A DNA stretch of 64,000 bases from Budorcas taxicolor (Eukaryota; Chordata; Mammalia; Artiodactyla; Bovidae). The stretch's first letter is position 1, and every line of letters starts with the position of its first letter. Positions 47,156-57,417 of the stretch are shown here, one piece after another. The notes under the pieces were generated by a model. That model was not told where the DNA came from. It saw only the letters and a program-made list of their open reading frames with translations, and did not search any database. Location of the stretch: contig NC_068915.1 in the NCBI RefSeq assembly GCF_023091745.1, forward strand, positions 52,014,001-52,078,000, given 5' to 3'. The position numbers and the translations under genes were made by a program.

Positions 47156-47685
47156 CAAGAAATAGTGATTACCCTTATTCCAATGCATTTTCATGCATAT
47201 CTTCATATTTTATTACATTTAAATTCATCCCTAATGAATTTAAAATATCCTTGATTAATATGCACTGTTTACATTTTTTATCTAAGTTCATTATATCTCT
47301 ATTTTAAACTTTCTTCACTCTTAATTTGTTAATCTTTTTTTTTTTTTTTTTACCAGTAGGTACAGCTATAATTTGTTTTTATTTTGACTTCAGTCTACTA
47401 TTCTACTGCATAAATATTCTACAGTATGCTTATCTATTCCACTGGTGTGAACTTAGTCTCCCTTCCCTCACTTTTTCACTCCTATAACTTTTTATTACAA
47501 ACCTCCATGTTTCTCTGAGTTTATGTAATTACATAACCTGTAACTGGGTTATAGGATATGCATATCTCTACTTTTACTGAATATTTTAATAATACACTCT
47601 GAAAGCACTCCAGTGAGTACTCTTGGGAGAAGTCTTAGAATTGATGTGTGTATGTGTGTGTGTGTGCACACACGCATGTGGGTGT
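47156..47685. other. Spacer with simple repeats
   Basis: A T-run at about 47336-47351 and a GTGTGTGT/CACACA tract at 47645-47676. No gene seen. Confidence 0.55.
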
Positions 47686-47787
47686 TCAGTCACTCAATTG
47701 TGTCTGTCTCTTTGTGACTCATGGAATGTAGCCCACAAGGCTCCTCTGTCCAAGAATACTGAAATAGGATACCATTTCCTAGTCCAG

Positions 47788-49147
47788 GGGACTGGACTGG
47801 AAAAGGTCAATTTTCATTCCAATCCCAAAGAAAGGCAATGCCAAAGAATGCTCAAACTACCGTACAATTGAACTCATCTCACATGCTAGTAAAGGAATGG
47901 TCAAAATTCTCCAAGTCAGGCTTCAGCAATATGTGAACCATGAACTTCCTGATGTTCAAGTTGGTTTTAGAAAAGGCAGAGGAACCAGAGATAAAATTGC
48001 CAGCATCCGCTGGATCATGGAAAAAGCAAGAGAGTTACAGAAAAACATCTATTTCTGCTTTATTAACTATGCCAAAGCCTTTGACTGTGTGGATCACAAT
48101 AAGCTGTGGAAAGTTCTGAAAGAGATGGGAATACCAGACTACCTGACCTGCCTCTTGAGAAACCTGTATGCAGGTCAGGAAGCAGCAGTTAGAACTGGAC
48201 ATGGAACAACAGACTGATTCTAAATAGGAAAAGGAGTATGTCAAGGCTGTATATTGTCCCCCTGCTTATTTAACTTATATTCAGAGTTCATCATGAGAAA
48301 CGCTGGACTGGAAGAAACACAAGCTGGAATCAAAATTGCCGGGAGAAATATCAATAACCTCAGATATGCAGATGACACCACCCTTATGGCAGAGAGTGAA
48401 CAGGAACTAAAAAGCCTCTTCATGAAAGTGAAAGTGGAGAGTGAAAAAGTTGGCCTAAAGCTCAACATTCAGAAAACGAAGATCATGGCATCTGGTCCCA
48501 TCACTTCATGGGAAATAGATGGGGAAACAGTAGAAACAGTGTCAGACTTTATTTTTTGGGGCTCCAAAATCACTGCAGATGGTGATTGCAGCCATGAAAT
48601 TAAAAGACGCTTACTCCTTGGAAGAAAAGTTATGACCAACCTAGAAAGTATATTGAAAAGCAGAGACATTACTTTGCCGACTAAGGTCCATCTAGTCAAG
48701 GCTATGGTTTTTCCTGTGGTCATGTATGGATGTGAGAGTTGGACTGTGAAGAAGGCTGAGCACTGAAGAATTGATACTTTTGAACTGTGGTGTTGGAGAA
48801 GACTCTTGAGAGCTGCTTGGACTGCAAGGAGATCCAACCAGTCCATTCTGAAGGAGATCAGCCCTGGGGTTTCTTTGGAAGGAATGATGCTAAAGCTGAA
48901 AATCCAGTACTTTGGCCACCTCATGAGAAGAGCTGACTCATTGGAAAAGACTCTGATGCTGGGAGGGATTGGGGGCAGGAGGAGAAAGGGACGACAGAGG
49001 ATGAGATGGCTGGATGGCATCACTGACTCAATGGACATGAGTGTGAGTGAACTCCAGGAGTTGGTGATGGACAGGGAGGCCTGGCGTGCTGCAATTCATG
49101 GGGTCACAAAGAGTCGGACACGACTGAGCGACTGAACTGAACCGAAC
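47788..49147 (+). mobile_element. BovB LINE, 5'-truncated, well preserved
   Basis: From GGACTGGAAAAGGTCAATTT to the terminal CTGAACTGAACC. The sequence is closer to the family than most copies here. It inserted into an existing SINE, so it is younger than that SINE. Confidence 0.94.
47897..49135 (+). pseudogene. BovB reverse-transcriptase remnant, three open pieces
   Basis: 47897-48217 holds the N-terminal RT (GFRKGRGTRDKIASIRWI; NYAKAFDCVDHNKLW) and is stopped by a TGA where the family has a Trp (ACTGACTGATTC). 48254-48766 holds the catalytic NLRYADDTTLMAESE and MYGCESWTVKKAEH, closed by a TGA in place of Arg. 48806-49135 holds the C-terminal tail (NQSILKEISPGVSLEGMMLK). The interruptions are few point changes; the endonuclease is missing through 5' truncation. 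Confidence 0.9.
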
Positions 49148-49235
49148 TCCAGGGGATCTTCCTAACCCTGGGATTGAACCTGTGTCCCCTGTGTCTCCGG
49201 CATTGCGGCAGATTCTTTACCATTTAACTGTGAAC

Positions 49236-50504
49236 CCCTTGAGTTGACGAGTATCCTATTAAATATTTAAGCCATAGATGAGGGTATTTTTGGAAACAGA
49301 CATGCAAATCTATGACTAAACTGGCAGTAAATAAACTTCCTAAAATATACTGTCTTTAAACACATTTATCTTTCAAAGTAATTGTTCACCAACATCCAGA
49401 AAACATAATTTCTGATTAAAATCAGGTACCCTTTATTTCTATCACCAATGTACTTGCTGATCCACTAATACTGTTAATTTAGTCAAATTTAAATCATATT
49501 AGCAGCAACTATATTTGCATGTATTAGTTTCATTTAATGTGTCTTTGAATATTTAATTACCCAATTATTGGAAAGAATTTTACTCAGGTGTGAATAAAAA
49601 CCTTACATTTTAAAAATTGTTAGTGAGTAAGGAAATATTTCCAATATAATTTTTTCACTATATCCTACACATTTGTGATTGCATTTACATTTAAAATATT
49701 TCCTCTGCCATAGCCCCAATGGACTTAATTGATTACAAGCATCCAATTCTAGAAAACTAATATGTCTATTAAAAAGATTGAGATTGTACATCTGGACATT
49801 TAGCTTGTGAATTTATACCTCTTAAAATAATATTAAAATTATATGGAAAATGTATCACTAAGCACTTTTCTTCTGTACATGTCATGACAAATATTAGCAT
49901 TGTGTGCCTTCAGCATAAATGGAGTTGACAAATTGTCAGAACTCATAAATGAATAGGGTTAAAGAAGTTTCTTGAAATTTAATCCCCTCCTTCCTTGTAG
50001 AGGATTTTCTTCTTGAATTACTAACCAACACAATAAAACTGAAGTGTTAATAGTCAAGATTAACAAAAATAATGCTGATCAGATGTTTTTATTGTTTTCA
50101 CTTCCAAGACTATCACAAATTTGATGTCTTCAGGATTTCATCATTTAGTCAAATATCTTAGAACAACTGTATGAAAGCAAATCAAGCAATTACAAATATA
50201 ATGAGTTTGATCTTTCATTTAAATCATATGTCTATAGTAACAATTGTGCTAAGAAATGAACAATCATATTTCACTGATTTCCACACAATTAAACTCTCCT
50301 AAGGAATTAAAAAATCTGACTTTAAAAGACCATGCTATTTTGTGAATTTTTAATCTTTATTTATTTATCTATTTATTTTTTTGTATCTCAGCACTGGAGA
50401 GCATATTTTTTAGTTTTAAAATAGAAAGGGTAAATTTCAAAGCAGTTTTTCAACATGTGAGGTTGTGTGAAAAGGAAAATGACTTTCTCTTGTACATGGA
50501 ATTT
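49236..50504. other. 1.3-kb unique AT-rich stretch
   Basis: No gene and no repeat recognised, apart from a short TTATTTATTTATCTATTTAT run at 50360. Confidence 0.55.
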
Positions 50505-50889
50505 GTGTTGCTAATAATCTGACCTTAAATTTGGGAGATTATCCTGAAATATTTCAGTGGGCCCAGAATAACCCCAAATGATTCTTAAAAGTAGAAGAGA
50601 TAAGAAGAGGAAAACTGGAGAGATTACCACATGAGCAGGACCTGGCCAAACATTGCTGGCTTTGAAAACGGAGGGAGAAGATGGGTCATGAACCAAGGAA
50701 TGTGGGCAACCTCAAGAAACTAGAAAAGATGAAGATTTTCTCCTAGGCCCTAGAAGGAACATAGACCTGCCCACACCTTGATTTTAAACTAGAGATACAT
50801 TATTAACATCTGACCTTCAGAATTTAAGATAATAAATTTGTATTGTGTAAGCCACTAATTTTATGATGACTTTTTTACACAAGAAATAG
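50505..50889 (+). mobile_element. MLT1-like LTR, tip removed by provirus insertion
   Basis: Order matches the 3' part of a MaLR-type LTR: TTATCCTGAAATATTTCAGT, GGGCCCAGAATAACC, GCTGGCTTTGAAAACGGAGG, GATAATAAATTTGTATTGTG and AAGCCACTAATTTTATGATG. It stops at 50889 (ending ATAG) against the provirus LTR. Confidence 0.75.
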
Positions 50890-51689
50890 TGTTGTAGTCA
50901 TGCATTCTGGGAAATAAACTCACTCAGAAGGACAATGCAGATAGTGAAGTTCAGTTTATTACACTGGCAGGCCAAAGGCAGAGTCTCCTTTTAGCCAAAG
51001 ACCCTAACTAGTTTTTGTGAAAACCTTATATACCCTACGGAGAAGTCAATGGCACCCCACTACAGTACTCTTGCCTGGAAAGTCCCATGGATGGAGGAGC
51101 CTGGAGGGCTGCAGTCCGTGTGGTCGCTGAGGGTCAGACACAACTGAATGACTTCACCTTCATGCGTTGGAAAAGGAAATGGCAACCCACTTCAGTGTTT
51201 TTGCCTGGAGAATCCCAGGGGTGGGGGAGCCTGGTGGGCTGGCATCTATGGGGTCGCACAGAGTCGGACACAACTGAAGTGACTTAGAAGCAGCAGTATA
51301 TACCCTAAGCGTACGTGCCCAAACCCACCTCCCCAAATTCCCTGAAACTAGTCTGAACAAAAGAAGAGAAAGATACAATCAAAGTTAACCCATGATTCAT
51401 ATGCCTTAAGCCTAGGTAGTTAACAGTGGATAATTATCAATAGGCTTGTGGTCATACCCCAATAAGTATAATAGCATTTATGATTCTATTTGGTTATACA
51501 GATAGTTAGGGTATTCTTTTAGGCAATGAAGAATCTAGGTATCAGCCCTGGGGTTCTTCCATCCGGAGGGCCTGCTTTTCCAGTTGGTATGTTGTTTCCG
51601 TAGATACTGGGCATATAGCTCAAAGTCCACAGTCTGGATCAAGGTGGAGTCCTGCTTTCAAGTTGGAGACTGTTCTGTTTCTTCCTTCA
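50890..51689 (-). mobile_element. Class I ERV 3' LTR, with a BOV-A2 inside
   Basis: On minus it starts TGAAGGAAGAAACAG at 51689 and ends in ACAACA at 50890. After removing the SINE its length is about 530 bases, the same as the LTR at 41449. A polypurine tract lies directly upstream, which makes it a 3' LTR. TATATAAGG and AATAAA are kept. Confidence 0.92.
51038..51296 (+). mobile_element. BOV-A2 SINE in the 3' LTR
   Basis: Two BovA monomers with the tail GAAGCAGCAG. The 11-base target TATATACCCTA is duplicated at 51027-51037 and 51297-51307. In the LTR this lies at the TATA box, so the SINE separates most of U3 from the TATA/R region. The 5' LTR lacks it. Confidence 0.92.
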
Positions 51690-51701
51690 TTCCCCCCTCT
51701 T
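51690..51701 (-). other. Polypurine tract of the provirus
   Basis: AAGAGGGGGGAA on minus, immediately before the 3' LTR start. It sets the orientation of this piece. Confidence 0.85.
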
Positions 51702-52123
51702 GATGCTCTTAACTCATAGTATGAGCATCACTCATAGAGATACATTGCACCCAGGCTCTCTGACTGCCAATTTGGGAGAACGATACCAACCTCTGGGTTA
51801 CAAAGTTCATTAAACATTGTAAAATGCAGGATCCACAAAGCAGAACTATCAAGGTAACTATAACAATGGTAAACATAGTTTTCCACCAATCACCCTTCAC
51901 CCAAGATAGGACCGAAGTCCAAAATGAAAGTATCATCAGACACAGCTTTTACCTGACCTTTCATGTCACCTAGGTTGGCTGATACATTGCCAGATAAATC
52001 AGGAATATATAGACAATATTCAACATTAATTATAGCACAGGTCCCTCTTTGTGCTGAAACTATGGTTAGTTTCAAGATGATACTGGCAAGTCCTTGTAGC
52101 AGCAGTTGATTGTAGAGCTTCAC
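51702..52123 (-). pseudogene. env remnant (transmembrane subunit only)
   Basis: Two overlapping frames hold what is left of the envelope TM subunit. 52123-51890 carries a heptad-like segment, then QRGTCAIINVEYCLYIPD, where the usual gamma-type Cys loop has lost one Cys (Tyr in its place). 51936-51709 has a hydrophobic membrane span (VIVTLIVLLCGSC) and a short tail. The whole surface subunit is missing; pol runs directly into TM. A frameshift separates the two pieces. It cannot give an envelope protein. Confidence 0.75.
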
Positions 52124-53969
52124 CTCTTCTTCTTTAAGATGATCTTGGTTTCACAGGGATCAGTGCGGTCCTTTTGTATAGTCCACTTGGCATCCTCTAG
52201 GTCTGTGTAGTATGCTCTCTTCATCCTCATATGGAGGAACCAGGGAGTGATACCTGCAACTTTAACTGCAGTAGGGCTGGTTAAAACAACAGTAAATGGA
52301 CCCTTCCAATATGGGGCCAAGGAGTCATGTTTCCAGTCCATGACCCACACCTGATCCACAGGCACAAATTTGTGAATCTGTTCCCCAAGGGGCAATGGTA
52401 CCCTTTCTTGTACAAACTTAGTTACCTGGTTTATTACCTTACACAGTTCCAGCTGCTGTGAAATCCCATCTCCCCTTACCTGAGGCAAATTTGTTGACGT
52501 CTGTTTTATTATGGGAGGGAGCCTCCCATACACAACTTCGTATGGAGAATAGCCTTGGGACCATGGGGTCATCCTGAGTCTGAGCAGAGCCATTGGCAGC
52601 AAGTCCACCCAGGAGCAGTTAGTCTCTATGATCCACTTGGAGAGTCTCTTTAAGTGTCCAGTTGGTTCATTCCACCATCTCAGAATTCTGGGCCTATATG
52701 CAGTGTTCATTTTCTATTTGATGTCTAAAGTTTTGCTTACTTGTTGTACTAAATCAGCTATGAAAGCCAGGCTATTGTCTGGTCCAATGCTGGTAGGAAA
52801 TCCAAATCTGGGAACTATTTCCCTAAGCAGGCACTGGGCTACTTTTGATGCTCTTTCAGTCCAGGTAGGAGAAGCTTTTACCCATCCCAAGAACGTACAT
52901 ACCATGGCCAGCATGTAACGGTGCTGTTGGTGAGGTTTCATTTTAGCGAAGTCCACTCCCAGGTGTTCAAAGGGCAGCATGCCTTTCATTCAGCTAAATA
53001 CCCAGATGTTTTTGTCTGAATACCTGAGAGGCAGCATTAACCTGTGAGCAGGCAGTATGGCCTAGGTGGGTCTCTTGGTGTGTTTGGCTTAGCAGAGTGT
53101 GTGCCAGCTCCTCCGATACCAATAATTCTGCTTTGGCTAACCTGACAGCCATTGTCTTTGTTTATCAGGCTAGTACCATCAGTATATAGGACCCAATTGG
53201 GGTCTGGAACCTTGTGTCCTTCTTTAAAACAAACCCCAGATACCTTACCTCCTCCTTACAGATCTGTGCCTTCTTCAACACCCGGTAACCTGCTTCCATC
53301 AGCAGCTGGAGCAGTATTTTTGTCCCTTCCCAGCATTTTTTCTTGATCTTGGGAGACAGCAGCAGGTCATCCACATATTGTAGGAGCCAACATCTGTACT
53401 TTTCCGGGTGGAATGAGTCCAGGTCAGAAGCCAAGGCTTCCCCAAAGATGGTTGGGGAATTCTTAAACCCTTATGGGAGAGTCCAGGTGAGCTGTTGTTT
53501 GGTGCCCCTGACTGGATCTTCCTATTCAAAGGCAAAGATGGGCCGTGACGCTGGGGCGAGACATATGCAGAAGAAGGCATCCTTGAGATCTAGGCAAGTA
53601 CAAACTTTAGTCCTCGGTGAGAGGAGACTAAGTAAGGTATAGGGGTTTGGAACAGTGGGGTGTAAAGTCACAGTAGCCTGGTTGACTAGCCTGAGATCCT
53701 GTACAGGCCTATAGTCCTGTCGTCCTTCCTTTTTAACTGGCAGGATTGGTGTATTCCAAGCTGACTAGCACTCTACCAGAATGCTCGCTTGTTTCAGTAT
53801 ATTGATGTGGGGTAGTATGTCGGCCTGGGCCTCTATTTAGCCAGCATGGTTGAGGCGGGGGTTCAGAGGGTGGGGTGTTGTTTTCTGTCCAGACCTCAGA
53901 GAATAATTGAGTTAGCTCTCTTTCATGCTCTTCCAGCCCACCTAGTTCTTCTTTTGGAGGCCCATGCAA
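52124..53969 (-). pseudogene. pol remnant (RT, RNase H piece, integrase), broken
   Basis: Minus-strand order: start of RT at 53969 (ELTQLFSEVW), RT core with the catalytic WLLQYVDDLLL in the frame at 53434-53165, then a jump from RT thumb sequence into RNase H sequence (codons for LYTDGTSLINKDNG), so RT connection sequence is deleted. Around 53000-53150 are decayed codons from the integrase zinc region. The integrase core is in 52989-52714, with HLGVDFAKM and SIGPDNS (two catalytic Asp), and the C-terminal part in 52710-52120 (WVMDWKHDSLAPYWKGP). The catalytic Glu region reads TGHLKRL, so that Glu is lost. It is class I (gamma-like) by these motifs. Confidence 0.88.
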
Positions 53970-55063
53970 CCTCCACTCATCTTGAGGGTGTACTGAGAGA
54001 GAGCAAATAAGTCATAGTATCCATCCGGAAGGTGGGCCTCTCCTCTGAGAAGAAAGTCACTTATGCTCCTAATATGGAGAGCAAGTCTCTTCCCAACAGG
54101 GGTACTGGGCACTCAAGAATGTTTGCCCCCCCCCCCCCCCACTTTTAAGGTTACCATGGGTTCTTGAGGACCTAATATCTCTGAGCCCCAGCAGCCCTAT
54201 TTAATTTCCAAGTCAGCAAGCCCCACAACTTTGGGAGCTTCCTTCTCCTTCCTTGCCTTAGAGCATTCATTCTTTCAGTGGCCAAAACCTTGGCACCGAG
54301 CACACTGGTTTGGCTGTAAAGGGGTCGGGGTCTCCTTTGGGACTGTTAGAAGGACTGTCCTGTCCCTGGAGCAGAGGAGGTCTTCTGGAGGGCCCGAGAT
54401 AGATTTTCCCAGAGCAGCAGCTAGCATTGTAAATCTCTTGTCTGTTCTCTTTAGCTCCCTCTGGCTCTCTGGCAGAGCACAGTCTCTGCTTACTTCTTGT
54501 GAGTACTCACTGGGAGAGGCGGGTATAGTTTGGGCTCTTCTGCTGGAGCCGGATCCTGGAAGTGTTGGCCAGAGGCTTCTGTCACCAGGATTGGAGCCTG
54601 CTGAGGTGGCAGCTCTACGACTTCCAGGAGAGCTGGCAGAGAAGCAGCGGCTGCTAGAAGACTTCACCTGGCCCTGGATCAGGCATTAAGGCAGCCTCCA
54701 GTCCTGGTGGAGCACTGGGCGGTGGGCGCATTATTATCCAGTATGGAGGAGGGGGAAGGTCATCCCCATCCAAATCCTGTAGAATTTCCTTTTTTATCAT
54801 CAATCAATTGTTGTACTATTAATATTTTTCCCTTTCCCTTCTGGATACAAACCTTGTCCAAGTAAGAGGGTCTTGAGCTAACCCTAGCCATGAATCAATA
54901 TACGGATTTTGATCCAGGTGTCCTGGCTCTCCTGTGACTACTGTATAGATTGCTTCCATTATTTTAAAGTTCATGTTGTTCTCTGGTCGCCATCCTACTC
55001 CCACAGGGGGCCACTCGACCTCACAGAATATGGGGAGGCTGTTAGGCATCATCTTAAACCCAT
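53970..55063 (-). pseudogene. gag remnant (rest of matrix to nucleocapsid), broken
   Basis: Minus strand from 55063: matrix codons with CEVEWPPVGVGW and VTGEPGHLDQNPYIDSWL (frame 55052-54819), then a decayed middle. The capsid appears largely deleted. Frame 54667-54275 is the capsid-nucleocapsid end, with the zinc-knuckle start CARCQGFGH; a TGA then replaces Trp before the final Cys. The missing N-terminus corresponds to the stub at 42884-42943 on the other strand. Plus-strand frame 54231-54689 is antisense. Confidence 0.82.
54126..54140. repeat. 15-C homopolymer
   Basis: An uninterrupted run of C inside the provirus pro/pol boundary. Such runs are prone to sequencing error and length change. 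Confidence 0.9.
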
Positions 55064-55342
55064 GCTGCTGCTGCTGCTGCTAAGTCGCTTCAGTCGTGTC
55101 TGACTCTGTGAGACCCCATAGACGGCAGCCCACCAGGCTCCTCCATCCCAGGGATTCTCCAGGCAAGAACACTGGAGTGGGTTGCCATTTCCTTCTCCAA
55201 CGCAGGAAAGTGAAAAGTGAAAGTGAAGTTGCTCAGTCATGTCTGACTCTTTGCCACCCCATGGACTGCAGCCTACCAGGCTCCTCCGTCCATGGGATTT
55301 TTCACGCAAGAGTACTAGAGTGGGGTGCCATTGCCTTCTCCG
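55064..55342 (-). mobile_element. BOV-A2 SINE at the right inversion junction, full length
   Basis: Minus strand: starts CGGAGAAGGCAATGGCACCC at 55342, two monomers with a TTCACTTTCACTTTTC linker, ends in (GCA)n at 55064. Its 5' flank (minus) is CCTCAGCCAT, identical to the 3' flank of the left-junction SINE. Its own 3' flank is gag sequence, not that duplication. Confidence 0.92.
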
Positions 55343-55425
55343 ATGGCTGAGGTGGAGTGAAGTAAATTGACTTTCCCAATCTTGCACAGCCAACAGGTGG
55401 CAGAAGTACAATGTATGAGCAACTG
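55343..55425 (-). mobile_element. MIR SINE, upstream half
   Basis: Minus strand: ACTTCTGCCACCTGTTGGCT, GTGCAAGATTGGGAAAGTC and TTACTTCACTCCACCTCAG follow the first half of MIR and end where the second half should start. That half is at 43168. Confidence 0.75.
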
Positions 55426-55782
55426 TTATTGATAACAGGCATAAAAAGTTGGGCAAATTGTAGTTTCTTTTGTTAAAGAATTTAATGACTACTTTGTGAT
55501 ACTGGTGTCTACACATGACACTAGTAGAATTCAATACAGAAAAAGTAGAATTCAATAGAATAGAATAGAAAAAGTAGAATGCAATAAAAGTAGAATTCAG
55601 TACAGAAAAATTGCAATTATAAAATCGTTATGAAATAGTGCAATAACCAGTCATCAGAGAGATGATAAATTCATTGCTGAAACTAATTTAGTGATACATC
55701 AGAGATACAGCTTATTCAATCTAGTCTATTATTTATTTGTCACATGTAATTTTAATTTTAAATGATTTTATTTTATATTTCT
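55426..55782. other. Spacer with a short tandem array
   Basis: No gene. It contains the AGTAGAATTCAAT-type array at 55523-55610. Confidence 0.55.
55523..55610. repeat. Imperfect ~20-bp tandem repeat
   Basis: Four units begin AGTAGAATTC or AGTAGAATGC and end in GAAAA-type sequence. Unit lengths vary (about 16 to 29 bases). Confidence 0.75.
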
Positions 55783-56330
55783 AGGGAACTAAAATTTGCC
55801 CCCCTGAAATGTATCTCTACAGCATGCAGATTATTTCAAGCTGAAAACAATCAAGACTCAAAAGACTGAGAAAGAAAATTTAACCTTCCCTCAAACTGGG
55901 TAAAAGAATTTAGGTGGAGGATCTGTTCCTGAAATAGAGCCATTAGTAGAGATATCTGCAAAAAATATGGGTTAGGTGCGGTGGGAAAAACTTGGCAGGG
56001 CTTAAAAATAAGAGTCCACTTTGTGCCCCATTGCTTCTGCGTGGCTCAACAAACTTTCATTTACCAAACATTTGCTTTATCATGTAAATTGCCTTCCTCA
56101 CCTTTGAGATCCAAAACCATTATCCCCAACATATTTTGTCTTTTGCCAAAGATAATTTTAAGGTAATTGCTTCAGCCATTTTGGTGAATTACTCAATTTT
56201 GGAGGGTCACTTCCATGTACACCTATTACTAAACTTTTGTTTGATTTTTCCTTTAATCTGTTCCATGTCAAGTTAATTATCAGACAAGCCAGAAAAATCT
56301 AAAAAGGGGAGAGGAAAATTGATCCTGAAA
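55783..56330 (+). mobile_element. Ancient ERVL-class (MLT2-like) LTR
   Basis: The start GGAACTAAAATTTGCCCCCC, CTGAAATGTATCTCTACAG, and the end part TTTGATTTTTCCTTTAATCT, TGTCAAGTTAATTATCAGAC, GGGAGAGGAAAATT follow an old ERVL-type LTR. The family is from memory and not certain. Confidence 0.5.
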
Positions 56331-57417
56331 TTGATTGAACAATTGCATTAAAAATTTTGTTAAGATCGTCCTGAATTACAATATTACATGAAATAATAGA
56401 GGCTGACTGAAAGCCTAGTGTTGGGTCAACTTCATTATCTATATTCAGACTAGTTTTACAATATTTAAAATACTTTCCCTTTTATTTTCATAACTGGAGG
56501 CCTTAAAAAGCAAAAGTAGAGCTTCTTTTAAATTACAATTTTTAATTATATTCTCTGAAATCTCCTAAGATTGGTAATAATTTATATCGGGATTATATAA
56601 TTACTTGTTGCTCTCAAAAAAAGAAAACTGCATGAAATTTTGAAAGTATTGAAAAGATTTATAATGGAGAGAAACAGAGGATATAAGTGAGATTGTAAAC
56701 CATTTTACACTCCCAAGCTGCTATGATCTGAACTAAAAAAGGAAGGCAACAAGTTGCCTGAATATCTGTACTATGCCAAATGTTGTAATAGACACCATGT
56801 CCTTCCAAATAGCAAACCATTTTTAACACAAGACCACAAATGATATTTCAGCAATAGCAAAATAAAATAGATCTTATTAAAGCATAGCAACTCAAACATA
56901 TATTACTAGAATCAATTAGAGAAGAAGCATTTCTCTTGTCCCTGTGGATAAATGGTTAATGCACTGAAGTGTGATATTTAATTACCTCTTTTTACTTTAC
57001 CGATCATTATTTTAACTTTCATAGCTACACATGTTACATCAGCCATAAAATTATATAGTCCATTTTAAGGGGCAGTTATAGTATTTTTCTGATTTCCTGA
57101 TACAGAGTATTTTGCCAGTGGTCACCACAACATGGGAAGGTTTTCCGCCAATCAGTTCCAAATTTATAAGCCCTTAAATTTACCAGTGTCATGTCATTAA
57201 ATAGAGAAATCTATGTGCCTACAATCAATTAGAAGCCTTTTCTGAGTTCCGCCCTCTTCCATTTGACCAATATACTTGCCAAGATGAAGATATTAATCCT
57301 GAATTGCCAGTCTTATCATACAAAATATCCTCAACATTGTACAAAATCCTGCTTTAATCAGATTTTTTTCAAGAAGAGAAAATTCATCAATTTGTAGGGA
57401 AATACAAAAGAGCTAAC
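56331..57417. other. 1.1-kb unique AT-rich stretch
   Basis: No gene and no repeat recognised. Confidence 0.5.

Larger units (their letters stand above)
47686..49235 (-). mobile_element. Bov-tA-type SINE split by a BovB
   Basis: The tail half lies at 47686-47787 (GTTCAGTCACTCAATTGTGT on plus) and the head half at 49148-49235 (GGGATCTTCCTAACCCTGGG). TCCAGGGGAC and TCCAGGGGAT at the two junctions are one stretch of the SINE body duplicated on insertion. Confidence 0.87.
42943..55345. other. Inferred inverted segment (~12 kb)
   Basis: The segment is bounded by oppositely oriented BOV-A2 SINEs at 42946-43167 (+) and 55064-55342 (-). Outside left are the provirus 5' LTR to gag stub; inside right, on minus, are the rest of gag to the 3' LTR. 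Inside left is the downstream half of a MIR (+); outside right is the upstream half of that MIR (-). Flipping the segment back makes the provirus, the MIR and its SINE duplication each continuous. The inversion is inferred from this. Confidence 0.85.

Noticed and set aside
54231..54689. 152-codon plus-strand open frame
   Set aside because: It is the complement of the provirus gag, whose minus-strand reading holds the zinc-knuckle motif. No independent protein features.
41449..55063. Two independent ERV insertions in opposite orientation
   Set aside because: Each piece has only one LTR with the opposite end missing, the gag pieces are complementary, and the outer flanks (MLT1-like tip, MIR halves, SINE duplication) match across the two sites. 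One insertion plus one inversion explains all of it.
55523..55610. CRISPR-like array
   Set aside because: Units are adjacent and irregular without spacers of even length, and the window is a mammalian nuclear genome.
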